Source: Lysobacter sp. HDW10
GTDB lineage: Bacteria > Pseudomonadota > Gammaproteobacteria > Xanthomonadales > Xanthomonadaceae
Reading direction: 5' to 3'
Assembly: GCF_011300685.1 (NCBI RefSeq)
Contig: NZ_CP049864.1
Span: 1,356,885 to 1,420,884, forward strand
Length of the DNA stretch: 64,000 nucleotides
Under the pieces are notes generated by a model. The model was given only the letters and a program-made list of their open reading frames with translations, was not told where the DNA came from and did no database searches. Of this stretch, positions 16,819 to 26,143 are shown piece after piece (the first letter of the stretch is position 1; the number at the start of each line of letters is the position of its first letter). Both the position numbers and the translations under genes were made by a program.

Positions 16819-18012
16819 CTATTCGGGATGGACGTAGTAAACGATGCCGAACTTGTCATCCGTAAACAAAAAGGCATCTTGGCCAACGCGCAAGACACCG
16901 CACGGACGACCAGACACTTTGCCGTTGGTCAGAAAGCCCGTCATGAAATCGCCCAGAGGTTTGCCATTGGCAGACATTTGCACGAGCTTGTAACCATGCC
17001 CCAAACGCGTACTGCCAGAACCGTGCAGCGCCACCAAATAACTTCCGGCCAAGAGCGGGTTGTCGGCCTTAGCAAACCAATCAAAACCGAGCGCCGAGGC
17101 ATGCGCATCGAAACGACCCATAGGTGTGCCCACATTCTTGCAACCTGCGGCACGCGGATACTTCGGATCTGCCTTGATTTGCGTGCCTGACACATAGCAG
17201 TGCGGCCAACCGTAATCCGTGCCGCGCTTCAAGGCATAGAAGGTTTCATTCGGCGCATCCGGGCCCAAATGATCTGCACCTTGATTGCTCGCGACCAATT
17301 GCTCACCCGTGAATTGCATCCACACTGCGTTGCGAAGCCCGCGTGCAAACACCTTTGAATTGCTGCCATCGGGATCCATTTCGAGCACAACCGCGCGCTT
17401 GTCCTTCTCAGCCGGATCTTCGATACACGCATTGCAACTGCTGCCGACCGCGACATACAACTTGCCATTCGGCCCGGCGACCACGGTGCGCGTCAAATGC
17501 CAGCCGCCATTCGCAGCACTCATGCCACGATCAGGAAAACGCGCAACGACTTGCGCTGCGCCAGACGGTGACGTTTCACCTGCCTTATAGGGATAACGCA
17601 TCAATACGTCGGTCAATGCGACATAGATCCACTCTTTGCCATTCGCATCTTTCATGAAGGCGACACTGTTGGGATTGCGCAGTCCCGTCTTCCAGGGAAT
17701 CACACGCGTCACGCGACCCGTCTTTGGATTGAAACCATCCAAAATGTAAATCGCGCCGCGCGTGTTGTCGGCAAGGTTGTACATGCTGGTCAAGAAAATG
17801 CGGTTGTCCGGGCTACGCGCAAAAAAGCGCGGCCGCTTAAACCCATCCGCGACAACCGAATAGGTAAACCCGCGCGGCAGATTGAGACGCATCGTGCGGC
17901 CGTCGGCCAACTTGAACGACTTCGCTACCAGCGGTTCGGCCTCTGCGACGCCCGTATGCGTCGCCATGAAAAGGCCAAGGACAATTAGGGCAAATCGCAG
18001 CACACAAGACAT
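16819..18012 (-). CDS. Exported glucose/sorbosone dehydrogenase-like protein
   Basis: A 397-residue protein with a signal peptide (about residues 1-26, ending GVAEAEP). The rest is a six-bladed beta-propeller of the PQQ-dependent glucose/L-sorbosone dehydrogenase type. Recognisable parts are RPRFFARSPDNRIFLTSMYN, LTRTVVAGPNGKLYVAVGSS, a CNAC pair, and the terminal block GRPCGVLRVGQDAFLFTDD. It probably oxidises a sugar or aldehyde in the periplasm with PQQ, but the substrate is unknown and no PQQ synthesis genes are nearby. It is 10 bases downstream of the DUF502 gene on the same strand. Confidence 0.85.
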   Translation of the reverse strand: MSCVLRFALIVLGLFMATHTGVAEAEPLVAKSFKLADGRTMRLNLPRGFTYSVVADGFKRPRFFARSPDNRIFLTSMYNLADNTRGAIYILDGFNPKTGRVTRVIPWKTGLRNPNSVAFMKDANGKEWIYVALTDVLMRYPYKAGETSPSGAAQVVARFPDRGMSAANGGWHLTRTVVAGPNGKLYVAVGSSCNACIEDPAEKDKRAVVLEMDPDGSNSKVFARGLRNAVWMQFTGEQLVASNQGADHLGPDAPNETFYALKRGTDYGWPHCYVSGTQIKADPKYPRAAGCKNVGTPMGRFDAHASALGFDWFAKADNPLLAGSYLVALHGSGSTRLGHGYKLVQMSANGKPLGDFMTGFLTNGKVSGRPCGVLRVGQDAFLFTDDKFGIVYYVHPE

Positions 18013-18022
18013 AGGCTCGGCT

Positions 18023-18682
18023 CTATGGGGGCGTCACACGCGGCAACTTATCAGCAGGCGCGACAGCACCGCCGGAAATAATGAAACTCATCGCTTGATC
18101 CACAGTCCAATCGGTCGGAATCAAGTCTTCAATGGGCACGATTTCCAAATAGCCACCGGTCGGATTCGGCGTTGTCGGCACGTACACGGCAGCCAATTCG
18201 CGGCCCGTGCCTTCTTCTTTCAAGACGCGCGTGACAAAACCCACCGTGCGCATGCCTTTCGCAGGAAATTCAATCAGCACTACGCGCTGCGTACCGTCAG
18301 GTGAGGTTTGCAGAATATCGAGCAGCTTGCGCGCGCCCGAATACACAGAGTTCGCCAGGGGCACACGTTGAATGAAGCGATCAAAAGCACGCAAGATGCG
18401 TTGCCCCACAACCCGACCAGCCACCGCGCCCACAATCAAGACGACGACAACGGTACCGATCATCGCCAGCACGCCACGCGACGTTTCGCTGGTAATCCAA
18501 GCCATCGCTGGATCACTCGCGGCAATGCTCGACAACGCTGGCTCCACCCATGGGCGACTGATGTCACTCAAGGTGACGAACACAAACCGGACAACGACCC
18601 AGGTCAACCAAATCGGCAGCAAGGTCAGCAAGCCGGTCAGGAACAATCGGCGCAAAGAGCGGGGTTGGGCTTCGTTTGGCAT
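18023..18682 (-). CDS. DUF502 family membrane protein
   Basis: A 219-residue protein with two hydrophobic helices (about residues 12-36 and 70-92) and a conserved soluble part typical of DUF502: IQRVPLANSVYSGARKLLD, then VVLIEFPAKGMRTVGFVT, then VPTTPNPTGGYLEIVP. The family has no settled biochemical function. A hotdog-fold gene and a CnoX-like gene lie upstream on the same strand with gaps of 9 and 5 bases, so all four genes from 20058 to 16819 may be one operon. Confidence 0.88.
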   Translation of the reverse strand: MPNEAQPRSLRRLFLTGLLTLLPIWLTWVVVRFVFVTLSDISRPWVEPALSSIAASDPAMAWITSETSRGVLAMIGTVVVVLIVGAVAGRVVGQRILRAFDRFIQRVPLANSVYSGARKLLDILQTSPDGTQRVVLIEFPAKGMRTVGFVTRVLKEEGTGRELAAVYVPTTPNPTGGYLEIVPIEDLIPTDWTVDQAMSFIISGGAVAPADKLPRVTPP

Positions 18683-18691
18683 GTCGCGATT

Positions 18692-19180
18692 CTACGCTGC
18701 GTCTGTTGCGGTGTTCTTCGCGCCCTGTCTATCTTTTTTTAGGCGTACATAAATTTGCTTCCGCACCTTGGCCACCACGGTGCCGTCTTCACCGATCACA
18801 TCCGTTTCAAACCAACGCAAGACCTTCTCGCCGCCAGCCGCCGCTGCGCGCAATTCTTCAACAATCTCAGGCGTCACATCAAATGAAGCGGAGACCGTGC
18901 CACGTCCTGGATTCTCAAACGAAATCTCGCCGGCGCGATCCCACACTATGTAGTCGCGCCCCAATTGATGCAGGATCAGCAACATCCAAAACGGATCGGT
19001 CATTGCGAATAAGCTGCCACCAAAATGCGTGCCGACGTAATTGCGATTCCACGGACGCATGCGCAACTCAACGCGCGCATGGCGCCAGTCGTTGCTCAGT
19101 TCTTTGAGCTTAATGCCGGCAAACAGAAACGGCGGCCACAGATTGATGCCGTGGCGAAATTTGAACGGGGTGACGCGCAT
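18692..19180 (-). CDS. DUF4442 hotdog-fold protein
   Basis: A 162-residue protein of the DUF4442 branch of hotdog-fold thioesterases. The central block is WNRNYVGTHFGGSLFAMTDPF, followed by a strand-rich half ending in a basic tail. Related proteins are annotated as acyl-CoA thioesterases, but the DUF4442 group is uncharacterised, so an activity on acyl thioesters is only suggested. It begins 5 bases after the end of the CnoX-like gene. Confidence 0.82.
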   Translation of the reverse strand: MRVTPFKFRHGINLWPPFLFAGIKLKELSNDWRHARVELRMRPWNRNYVGTHFGGSLFAMTDPFWMLLILHQLGRDYIVWDRAGEISFENPGRGTVSASFDVTPEIVEELRAAAAGGEKVLRWFETDVIGEDGTVVAKVRKQIYVRLKKDRQGAKNTATDAA

Positions 19181-19185
19181 GTCGA

Positions 19186-20058
19186 TCAGGACAACAAAAG
19201 CGATGACATCTTGCGACGGTAGGCGCTGACCAGCGCTTCGTCATCAATGATGCGAAATGCATCAATCAACGCCTTGCGCGGCAATCCGTCCTGAAAACCA
19301 CGGTCTTTTTGCAGCATGAAGAGAAGATGCGACAAGCCCGCCTCTTCGCGACCGCTCAGCAAATCATGCACGGCCAGCAAGTGACGTGCGGTCATATCGT
19401 TTTCATCTGTCGCAATGGCGGCCTCAAGCACTTCACGCGGCGGCGCATTTTCAAGCTGCGCTGCGAAATCGAGCTTGGCATGCGCCTTCAGTGCACGATC
19501 ATCCGTGGCGAGATTCGCGGGCAGGGCATCAATCATGGTGCGCGCTTCGTGGTGTGCGCCGGTCGCCAAAAGTGCCAAGGCCAAATCAAGCGCATGGCTT
19601 GGCGTGTCCGGTTCGGTTTCATGCAAATGACGTAGCCGTACCACTTCCGCATGCGGATCCGGCGCCTCGTCGGCAGTCGGTGCATCCGCCACTTCAACTT
19701 CTGCCGCAGCAAGCGGCTCAATGCCATGGTGGCTCAGAAAGCTACGCACCTGATCTTCCGGGAGCGCACCTTGGAACCCATCGACCGGTTGACCATTGCG
19801 GAACAAATACACCGTCGGAATCGAACGAATCTGGAAAGCCTCAGCAATCTGCGGCTCGGTCTCCGTATTGACTTTGGCCAACACGAACGCGCCGTTGTAG
19901 TCGGCGGCCAACTTTTCAAGGATGGGCTTCAAGGTTTTGCATGGCCCACACCATTCGGCCCAAAAATCAATGAGGACGGGCATCTCCATCGACTTATGGA
20001 TGATGTCTCGTTCAAACGCCTCGGTCGTGACGTCGATGCTATGCGTGCGGCTGGTCAT
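19186..20058 (-). CDS. Thioredoxin-like co-chaperone with TPR tail (CnoX/YbbN-like)
   Basis: A 290-residue protein: a thioredoxin domain at about 1-110 with an intact redox motif WCGPC, followed by helical repeats to the end like those of YbbN. E. coli CnoX protects substrates from oxidation and hands them to GroEL and DnaK; its own motif is not a full CxxC, whereas this one should be redox active. The start chosen is ATG 20058, giving MTSRTHSIDVTTEAF; the frame is open to 20217 but that part does not look like protein. It is divergent from the gene at 20130. Confidence 0.88.
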   Translation of the reverse strand: MTSRTHSIDVTTEAFERDIIHKSMEMPVLIDFWAEWCGPCKTLKPILEKLAADYNGAFVLAKVNTETEPQIAEAFQIRSIPTVYLFRNGQPVDGFQGALPEDQVRSFLSHHGIEPLAAAEVEVADAPTADEAPDPHAEVVRLRHLHETEPDTPSHALDLALALLATGAHHEARTMIDALPANLATDDRALKAHAKLDFAAQLENAPPREVLEAAIATDENDMTARHLLAVHDLLSGREEAGLSHLLFMLQKDRGFQDGLPRKALIDAFRIIDDEALVSAYRRKMSSLLLS

Positions 20059-20129
20059 GTTTTGAATCCGATGTGATGTGTGCAATGCTCCCATACACCC
20101 AGATAAGGGTGCGTGAGCGGAAATCAAGA

Positions 20130-20756
20130 ATGATCGGTGTTGGCACGAAAAAAACAGCCCTGTTTCGTGGTCTGCCATGGGCAGGCATTTTGGCCATTTC
20201 CATGTTTGCTGCCGCATTGTATGCGGCGATTCGCGTTGCAGGGTGGCATTTCGGATTGCCCATCAGTTTGGCGGGATCCAGCCTCTCGAAAGTGGCGCAG
20301 GAATTCAATGCCGTTGGCTTCGTCGTGCCTGGCACGCTGCTTGCATACCAAGCGCTGCGGAGCCGCTTGAACATGCAAGACTCGGCAAAAAAGGGTGAAC
20401 GCTTTGCGATGTGGCTGTGGCTGCTCTCAGGGACGGCGTTTGCCGCCATGGGCGCGTTCGCCTTGGACACGCACCTCGGTGTCGATGAAGGCAACAATCA
20501 ACGCCACGCCGTCGCTTGGTATCTGTGGTGGTCCTCAGCGGCATTGGGCTGTATTTCCGCTGCATTCGGCAGCGAAGGCCGACTGCGCGTGTTCGCGATC
20601 TTTGCGTTCGTAGAAATCCTCTTGGGTGTCTGGTATTTGCCGTCGGTCATCCCCGCAGGCGCGGCACAAGTCTTCGCTGTTTTGGCGTGGATGGTATGGC
20701 CGTTCAGCCGTGTGGGCGTGCCGCAGAAAGAAAAGCGCGCAATTTCAGCCATTTGA
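20130..20756 (+). CDS. DUF998-like membrane protein
   Basis: A 208-residue membrane protein with about six hydrophobic helices. A conserved-looking loop, SLSKVAQEFNAVGFVVPG, after the first helix is the kind of motif found in DUF998 proteins. No function is known. ATG 20130 is a reasonable start; GTG 20073 or ATG 20076 would add about 19 residues but would crowd the divergent CnoX start at 20058. The gene stands alone before leuS. Confidence 0.7.
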   Translation: MIGVGTKKTALFRGLPWAGILAISMFAAALYAAIRVAGWHFGLPISLAGSSLSKVAQEFNAVGFVVPGTLLAYQALRSRLNMQDSAKKGERFAMWLWLLSGTAFAAMGAFALDTHLGVDEGNNQRHAVAWYLWWSSAALGCISAAFGSEGRLRVFAIFAFVEILLGVWYLPSVIPAGAAQVFAVLAWMVWPFSRVGVPQKEKRAISAI

Positions 20757-20832
20757 GGCTGAAAAACGCCTTTGCATCTGTTCGTCGTTGCTGCGGTGCG
20801 GTACGCTGGTTCTTTGACTCATTGCAGCAATC

Positions 20833-23583
20833 GTGAACACGCAAGCAGCCCCTGACGCAACGCATTACGACCCCCGCAGCACCGAATCCGAGGCGCAGGC
20901 CTTCTGGTCTTCGTCACGTGCGTACGAGGTGAAAGAAACCGGCGACAAGCCGAAGTACTACTGCTTGTCGATGCTGCCGTATCCGAGCGGCGCTTTGCAT
21001 GTGGGCCATGTGCGCAATTACACGATTGGCGACGTGATCTCGCGCTACAAGCGCATGGTCGGTTTCAACGTGCTGCAACCGATGGGCTGGGATGCCTTCG
21101 GATTGCCCGCAGAAAATGCGGCCATCAAAAACAAAACCGCGCCTGCGAAGTGGACCTACGCCAACATCGAACACATGCGCACCCAGTTGCAAGCCATGGG
21201 CTATGCAATCGACTGGAGCCGCGAGTTCGCGACCTGTCGTCCCGACTATTACATCCACGAACAACGCATGTTCGTGCGTTTGATGAAGAAGGGCATCGCC
21301 TACCGCAAGAACAGTGTCGTCAACTGGGATCCCATTGACCAAACCGTCCTCGCGAACGAACAGGTGATCGATGGCAAGGGTTGGCGCACGGGCGCCGTCG
21401 TTGAAAAGCGCGAGATCCCGCAGTGGTTCTTGCGCATCACCGACTACGCACAAGATTTGCTCGATGGCCTGGATCAGCTTGAAGGTTGGCCGGATTCGGT
21501 CAAGACCATGCAACGCAATTGGATCGGACGCAGCGAAGGCTTGGAAGTCCAATTCCGTGTTGAAGGTGAAGAAGCGCCGTTGACCGTATTCACCACGCGC
21601 CCCGACACCTTGATGGGTGTCACCTTCATCAGCATTGCGGGCGAACATCCGCTGGCCAAAAAGGCCGCAGAAGCAAACCCGGAAGTGGCGGCATTCGTCG
21701 CCTCGCTGAAGCAAGGCGGTGTGTCGGAAGCCGAACAAGAAACACAAGAAAAGCGCGGTATTGCAACGGGCTTGTGGGCAACGCATCCCATCACCGGCGA
21801 CGATTTGCCGATCTATATTGCCAACTTCGTGCTGATGGGCTACGGCACCGGCGCGGTGATGGCGGTCCCTGCGCATGACCAGCGCGATTGGGAATTCGCC
21901 AAGGCCTATGGACTGCCGATCCACACGGTGATCGTGCCGGTGTCCGTGCGAGATGCATTGGCTGAAATCACGATGGACGAACACAACCATTCGGACATCA
22001 TGCAGGCCGCACTCGGCGCGCAAACGTCGCTAGACGTCTACGAAAAAGATGCTGCGGTTCAAGTCATCACCGAATACTTGCGCAAGGTCAATGACGAGGC
22101 CGCGTTTACAGAACGCGGGTTCCTGATCAATTCGGGCGAATACAACGGCATGGATTTCAGCGCCGCGTTTGCAGCGCTGGCGAAAAACTTCGAAGAAGAC
22201 GGCCGTGGTCGCGTGCAAGTGAACTATCGCCTGCGCGATTGGGGCGTTAGCCGCCAACGCTATTGGGGCTGTCCCATTCCGGTGATCTATTGCGCCGGGT
22301 GCGGTGCGGTGCCCGTGCCGGAAGATCAATTGCCGGTGGTATTGCCGGAAAACGTTGAAGACGCCTTTGCCAGTGGCCAAGTCGTTTCGCCCATCAAAGC
22401 CGATCCCGAATGGCGCAAGTGTGTGTGCCCGGAATGCGGTAAGCCTGCCGAGCGTGAAACCGACACCTTCGATACCTTCATGGAGTCGAGCTGGTATTAC
22501 GCGCGCTACACCTCACCAAATGCATCAGAAATGGTGGATGCGCGTGCCAAGTATTGGCTGCCGGTCGACCAATACATCGGCGGTATCGAACACGCGATTT
22601 TGCATTTGATGTATTTCCGTTTTTACAACAAGTTGATGTTCGATGCGGGCATGGTGCCCGCCAGCGAACCGGCGACACATCTACTCACGCAAGGCATGGT
22701 GATCGCCGATACCTTCTTCCGTGATGCAGGCGGCGGTCGCAAGGAATGGATCAATCCGGCGGATGTCGAAATTCAACGCGATGAACGCGGCAAGATCATC
22801 GGTGCGCACAGCATTTCGGATGGCAGCGCGGTGCAGATTGGTGGCACCGAAAAAATGTCGAAGTCGAAAAACAACGGTGTCGATCCGCAAGTATTGGTCG
22901 ACAAGTACGGCGCAGATACCGTGCGTTTGTTCTCGATGTTTGCAGCACCGCCGGAGCAATCCTTGGAATGGAGCGATGCAGGCGTTGAAGGCATGGCGCG
23001 CTTCTTGCGGCGCGTCTGGCGCGATGTCGTCACGCATGCCGCACAGCCCGATCATCCGCCCGTTGACCCAAGCGCATTGAACGCCGAGCAGAAAGCATTG
23101 CGTCGACATACCCACGAAGCGATTCAAAAAGTTGGCGATGACTACGGCCGTCGTCACAGCTTCAATACAGCGATTGCATCTCTGATGGAACTACTCAACC
23201 ACGTCAACAAGTTCGATGACATGAGCGACCAAGGGCGCGCCGTGCGCCATGAAGCGTTCGAAGCCATCGTGCTGATGTTGAATCCGGTGACGCCGCATAT
23301 CAGTCACAGTCTGTGGAAGGTCCTCGGCCACGCCGAAACCGTGCTTGAAGACTTACCGTTCCCAACCGTCGATCCAAGCGCGCTGACCCGCGACACACTG
23401 AAGTTGGCAGTGCAATTGAATGGCAAATTACGCGGCACGCTTGACGTCGCGCATGACGCAACCAAGGACGCGATTGAAGCCTTGGCCTTGGCCGAACCGG
23501 GCGTCCTTGCCAATCTGAACGGGATGACGGTCCGCAAAGTGATCGTTGTACCTGGACGCGTCGTCAACATCGTTGCGAGCTAA
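20833..23583 (+). CDS. leuS: Leucyl-tRNA synthetase
   Basis: A 916-residue class I synthetase that charges tRNA-Leu. The HIGH-type motif HVGH is at about 56-59 (PSGALHVGHVRNYTIGD) and EKMSKSKNNG at about 673-682. The editing domain shows FTTRPDTLMGVTF and GYGTGAVMAVPAHDQRD. It is longer than the usual 860-880 because of an extra segment of roughly 40 residues at about 370-415 between the editing part and FTERGFLINSGEYNG. The start is GTG. It begins a leuS-lptE-holA-nadD run with tight spacing. Confidence 0.97.
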   Translation: MNTQAAPDATHYDPRSTESEAQAFWSSSRAYEVKETGDKPKYYCLSMLPYPSGALHVGHVRNYTIGDVISRYKRMVGFNVLQPMGWDAFGLPAENAAIKNKTAPAKWTYANIEHMRTQLQAMGYAIDWSREFATCRPDYYIHEQRMFVRLMKKGIAYRKNSVVNWDPIDQTVLANEQVIDGKGWRTGAVVEKREIPQWFLRITDYAQDLLDGLDQLEGWPDSVKTMQRNWIGRSEGLEVQFRVEGEEAPLTVFTTRPDTLMGVTFISIAGEHPLAKKAAEANPEVAAFVASLKQGGVSEAEQETQEKRGIATGLWATHPITGDDLPIYIANFVLMGYGTGAVMAVPAHDQRDWEFAKAYGLPIHTVIVPVSVRDALAEITMDEHNHSDIMQAALGAQTSLDVYEKDAAVQVITEYLRKVNDEAAFTERGFLINSGEYNGMDFSAAFAALAKNFEEDGRGRVQVNYRLRDWGVSRQRYWGCPIPVIYCAGCGAVPVPEDQLPVVLPENVEDAFASGQVVSPIKADPEWRKCVCPECGKPAERETDTFDTFMESSWYYARYTSPNASEMVDARAKYWLPVDQYIGGIEHAILHLMYFRFYNKLMFDAGMVPASEPATHLLTQGMVIADTFFRDAGGGRKEWINPADVEIQRDERGKIIGAHSISDGSAVQIGGTEKMSKSKNNGVDPQVLVDKYGADTVRLFSMFAAPPEQSLEWSDAGVEGMARFLRRVWRDVVTHAAQPDHPPVDPSALNAEQKALRRHTHEAIQKVGDDYGRRHSFNTAIASLMELLNHVNKFDDMSDQGRAVRHEAFEAIVLMLNPVTPHISHSLWKVLGHAETVLEDLPFPTVDPSALTRDTLKLAVQLNGKLRGTLDVAHDATKDAIEALALAEPGVLANLNGMTVRKVIVVPGRVVNIVAS

Positions 23584-23584
23584 G

Positions 23585-24139
23585 ATGAACGCGTTCCCGA
23601 ACCTGGTCCGAGTGCGCATGATTCGAAAGCTCCTGATCGTCGTCTGTCTTGCCGTCCTCGCAGGGTGCGGTTTCCATCCGCGTGGTGCGATGGTGCTACC
23701 CGAAGACATGGGTCCTTTGCGCGTCGTCTCGAGCGACCCATACAGTCCCTTGGCGGAATCCTTGTCCGAAGCGATGACGCGGGCAGGGGCCATGCCCGCA
23801 GATCCGACGCTCACCACCGGCGTGACCACGCTCGAAATCCATTCCGAGCGTTGGGGCGACATTCCGATTGCAATCGATCAACAAGGCCGCGCGCTGGAAT
23901 TTAGCTTGAAGTACGCAGTGGTCTTCAGCATGCGTGACACCTTGGATCGCGAAGTGATTCCACAACAAGTGGTCGAATTGTCGCGTGACTATGTCGCGCC
24001 GCCCGCCGATGCCATTGGTCGCAGCAGCGAACGCGATTTGTTGGCAAAAGAATTGCGCCGTGAAATGTCGGCGTCGATCTTGCGCCGCATTGATACCGTG
24101 TCTAAGCGCGCCCGTGCCGTAGAAGCAGCGCCGAACTAA
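23585..24139 (+). CDS. lptE: LPS-assembly lipoprotein LptE
   Basis: A lipoprotein that plugs the LptD barrel in the outer membrane and helps insert lipopolysaccharide. A signal peptide MIRKLLIVVCLAVLAGC carries the lipobox LAGC, followed by GFHPRGA, a typical start of mature LptE. Two starts are possible: ATG 23585, one base after leuS, or ATG 23618, directly at the signal peptide. Mature length of about 155-160 residues is normal. Assignment rests on lipobox, GFHPRG and position between leuS and holA. Confidence 0.88.
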   Translation: MNAFPNLVRVRMIRKLLIVVCLAVLAGCGFHPRGAMVLPEDMGPLRVVSSDPYSPLAESLSEAMTRAGAMPADPTLTTGVTTLEIHSERWGDIPIAIDQQGRALEFSLKYAVVFSMRDTLDREVIPQQVVELSRDYVAPPADAIGRSSERDLLAKELRREMSASILRRIDTVSKRARAVEAAPN

Positions 24140-24141
24140 GC

Positions 24142-25179
24142 GTGGAGCAGAAGCCCGAACAATTGGCTTCATCTGTCAGCGCGCAGACCCTCAAGCCTGC
24201 GTACTTGATCGCAGGCGCAGAATTTTTGAAAGTGATGGAAGCGGCCGACGCAATTCGTGCCGCTGCGCGTGCCGCAGGTGTCGACGGGCGCGACGTCTTT
24301 GATGCATCGGCAAAAGACTTTGATTGGCAGCTCGTCGAAAATGCCGCGGGCGCCATGGGCTTGTTTAGCGCGGCCAAATTGGTGGAAGTCACCCTCGCCA
24401 CGGGCAAACCCGGCAAAGAAGGTGCGGCGATGATCGAAGCCTACTGCGCCAATCCACCGCCCGGTACAACTTTGCTGATTCTTGCAAACGAATGGAGCAC
24501 GAAGCACGGCGGAAAGTGGAGCGATGCCATGGCAAAGATCGGCGTGCTCTCTGTCGCTTGGCCGGTTAAACCCCACGAGTTTCCGAACTGGATCAGTCAG
24601 CGCATGCGCGCATGCAAGGTGCAAGCGACGCAGAGCGCAATCGATCAACTTGCCTTGCGTACAGAAGGCAACTTGCTCGCTGCGGCACAAGAAATCGACA
24701 AGCTGGCCTTGTTGGCCAATGGCGAAATGATCGATGAAGCACGCATGGAAACGTATGTGGCGGATGCCGCGCGATTTGATGTGTTTCGACTGCTCGACGC
24801 TGCATTAAACGGTGAAGCATCCAAAGTCTCGCGCATGATTGCCGGTCTGCAAGCCGAAGGCACAGCAATTCACGCGATGCTCGGCATGGTGACGACCGAA
24901 GTACAGCGATTGGCGGCATTGGCCATCACCCAAGCGCGCGGTGGCAATTTGGCGCAGGAGTTCAAAGTGCATCGCATTTGGGATTCCAAGCAAGCGCAAT
25001 ACAAGCGCGCACTCGCGCGCTATCCCGCGGCGAAATGGCAGGGCCTGTTGTCTGAAATGGGACGTCTGGATCGCGCAAGTAAAGGCCGTGCAGCGGATGA
25101 GCCTTGGGTCTTGCTCGAACGCGTGCTGCTTGCTGTCGCCGAGCCGCGTGCGCACGGACTGTTGAGGGCGCACGCTTGA
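24142..25179 (+). CDS. holA: DNA polymerase III delta subunit
   Basis: A 345-residue clamp-loader subunit that opens the beta clamp. The N-terminus LKPAYLIAGAEFLKVMEAADAIR corresponds to the usual YLVsGdEpLL segment, and ATQSAIDQLALRTEGNLLAAAQEIDKLALL is the hallmark middle region. It starts at GTG 24142, two bases after the lptE stop. The stop overlaps the TTG start of nadD. Essential for replication. Confidence 0.93.
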   Translation: MEQKPEQLASSVSAQTLKPAYLIAGAEFLKVMEAADAIRAAARAAGVDGRDVFDASAKDFDWQLVENAAGAMGLFSAAKLVEVTLATGKPGKEGAAMIEAYCANPPPGTTLLILANEWSTKHGGKWSDAMAKIGVLSVAWPVKPHEFPNWISQRMRACKVQATQSAIDQLALRTEGNLLAAAQEIDKLALLANGEMIDEARMETYVADAARFDVFRLLDAALNGEASKVSRMIAGLQAEGTAIHAMLGMVTTEVQRLAALAITQARGGNLAQEFKVHRIWDSKQAQYKRALARYPAAKWQGLLSEMGRLDRASKGRAADEPWVLLERVLLAVAEPRAHGLLRAHA

Positions 25180-25847
25180 GTTTGCGTGTGATGTACGGCG
25201 GCACGTTTGACCCGGTACATGCAGGTCATATCGCTGTCGCGCAACAGGCGCGAGATGTGTTGAAGGCGGAAGTCATCTTGTTGCCCGCAGGCGATCCACC
25301 GCACAAAGGACCGACGCAGGCGAGTGCGCAACAACGGGTGGCCATGTGTGATTTGGCGATTGCGGGTATTCCCGGTTTGCGCGTAGATCCGCGTGAAGCG
25401 ATGCGCGATACCCCGTCGTGGACATACGACACCTTGCTCAGCCTGCGCGCAGACATTGGTCCTGATGCACCCGTTGCGCTGCTGATCGGCGCAGACAGCT
25501 TCCTGTCACTGCCTACGTGGAAGTCATGGCGTGCACTGTTTGATTTAGCGCATTTCGTGGTGGCTGAAAGACCCGGCAATGCGTTGCATAGTGAATCATG
25601 GTCAGACGAACTCCGTGCGGAAGCCTTGGATCGAATCATTCGCGTCGACGGCAAGCCGGATGCAAAAGATATTGAAGTCCTGCATCAGCAGCCGGCCGGT
25701 CGCATTCTCATGATGAATCAACCCGTTTTTCCGCATTCGTCCAGCGAGATTCGCGCGCACATTGCCGCCGGCGGGACATGGGAAAACTGGGTCGACCCGA
25801 AAGTGGCGGCCTTCATCCAGCGCACGCATCTCTACCGCGCATCCTGA
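25176..25847 (+). CDS. nadD: Nicotinate-nucleotide adenylyltransferase
   Basis: A 223-residue enzyme that makes deamido-NAD from nicotinate mononucleotide and ATP. The nucleotidyl-transferase motif GGTFDPVHAGH is at about 8-18 and the second motif SSSEIR near 190. The start is taken as TTG 25176 inside the holA stop (TTGA overlap), giving MSLRVMYGGTFDP, the usual spacing; GTG 25188 or ATG 25191 would leave too little before the first strand. A terminator-like hairpin follows. The rsfS gene that often follows nadD is not present. Confidence 0.93.
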   Translation: MSLRVMYGGTFDPVHAGHIAVAQQARDVLKAEVILLPAGDPPHKGPTQASAQQRVAMCDLAIAGIPGLRVDPREAMRDTPSWTYDTLLSLRADIGPDAPVALLIGADSFLSLPTWKSWRALFDLAHFVVAERPGNALHSESWSDELRAEALDRIIRVDGKPDAKDIEVLHQQPAGRILMMNQPVFPHSSSEIRAHIAAGGTWENWVDPKVAAFIQRTHLYRAS

Positions 25848-25862
25848 GCGGCAGGCACAAAA

Positions 25863-25884
25863 AAACCAGCCGTTAAGCTGGTTT
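25863..25884. terminator. Terminator between nadD and tRNA-Arg
   Basis: Stem AAACCAGC / GCTGGTTT with a CGTTAA loop. On the minus strand the stem is followed by a run of T, a good terminator for tRNA-Arg. On the + strand it is followed by CTTATA and may also end the nadD transcript. Confidence 0.85.
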
Positions 25885-25892
25885 CTTATAAA

Positions 25893-25969
25893 TGGCGCGC
25901 CCGGAAGGATTCGAACCTCCGACCCCCAAGTTCGTAGCCTGGTGCTCTATCCAACTGAGCTACGGGCGC
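25893..25969 (-). tRNA. tRNA-Arg (ACG)
   Basis: A 77-base tRNA with acceptor arms GCGCCCG / CGGGCGC, an AGCTCAGTTGG D-loop, an anticodon loop CTACGAA giving anticodon ACG, a GGTTCGAATCC T-loop, and an encoded CCA. It reads CGN arginine codons after inosine modification. It is divergent from thrS. Confidence 0.97.
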
Positions 25970-25983
25970 GCTGTGAGCTGGGA

Positions 25984-26012
25984 ATTATGCCCATGCCAAT
26001 CGGCGTCGTCAA
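25984..26012 (-). promoter_or_regulatory. tRNA-Arg promoter
   Basis: On the minus strand: TTGACG (26012-26007), a 17-base spacer, then CATAAT (25989-25984), ending 14 bases before the first base of tRNA-Arg. It is close to the sigma-70 consensus. Confidence 0.75.
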
Positions 26013-26105
26013 GCCTTGAGACTTGACCAATGTAGCCGGTCGCGAGACGATAGACACTCGATAACGCTGAAGAGGTGGCCCGCGTAAGCCGGCCGAGTGT
26101 GCGAC

Positions 26106-26132
26106 ATGCGTACTACCATCCGCCAATTCTGA
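26106..26132 (+). CDS. Candidate thrS leader peptide (MRTTIRQF)
   Basis: An eight-codon ORF, ATG to TGA, 74 bases before thrS. It has two adjacent threonine codons (ACT, ACC) followed by an isoleucine codon. A short GAG lies 8 bases before the ATG as a weak ribosome site. The following bases form the alternative hairpins described at 26144-26183. If translated, ribosome stalling at the Thr codons when charged tRNA-Thr is scarce would sit where classical attenuation needs it. The reading is inference from layout; the peptide is too short to prove by itself. Confidence 0.5.
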   Translation: MRTTIRQF

Positions 26133-26143
26133 ACCCGCCGACG

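Noticed and set aside
20914-22023. 369-codon frame opposite leuS
   Set aside because: Antisense shadow caused by codon bias; composition (His, Arg, Cys-rich) is typical of artefact.
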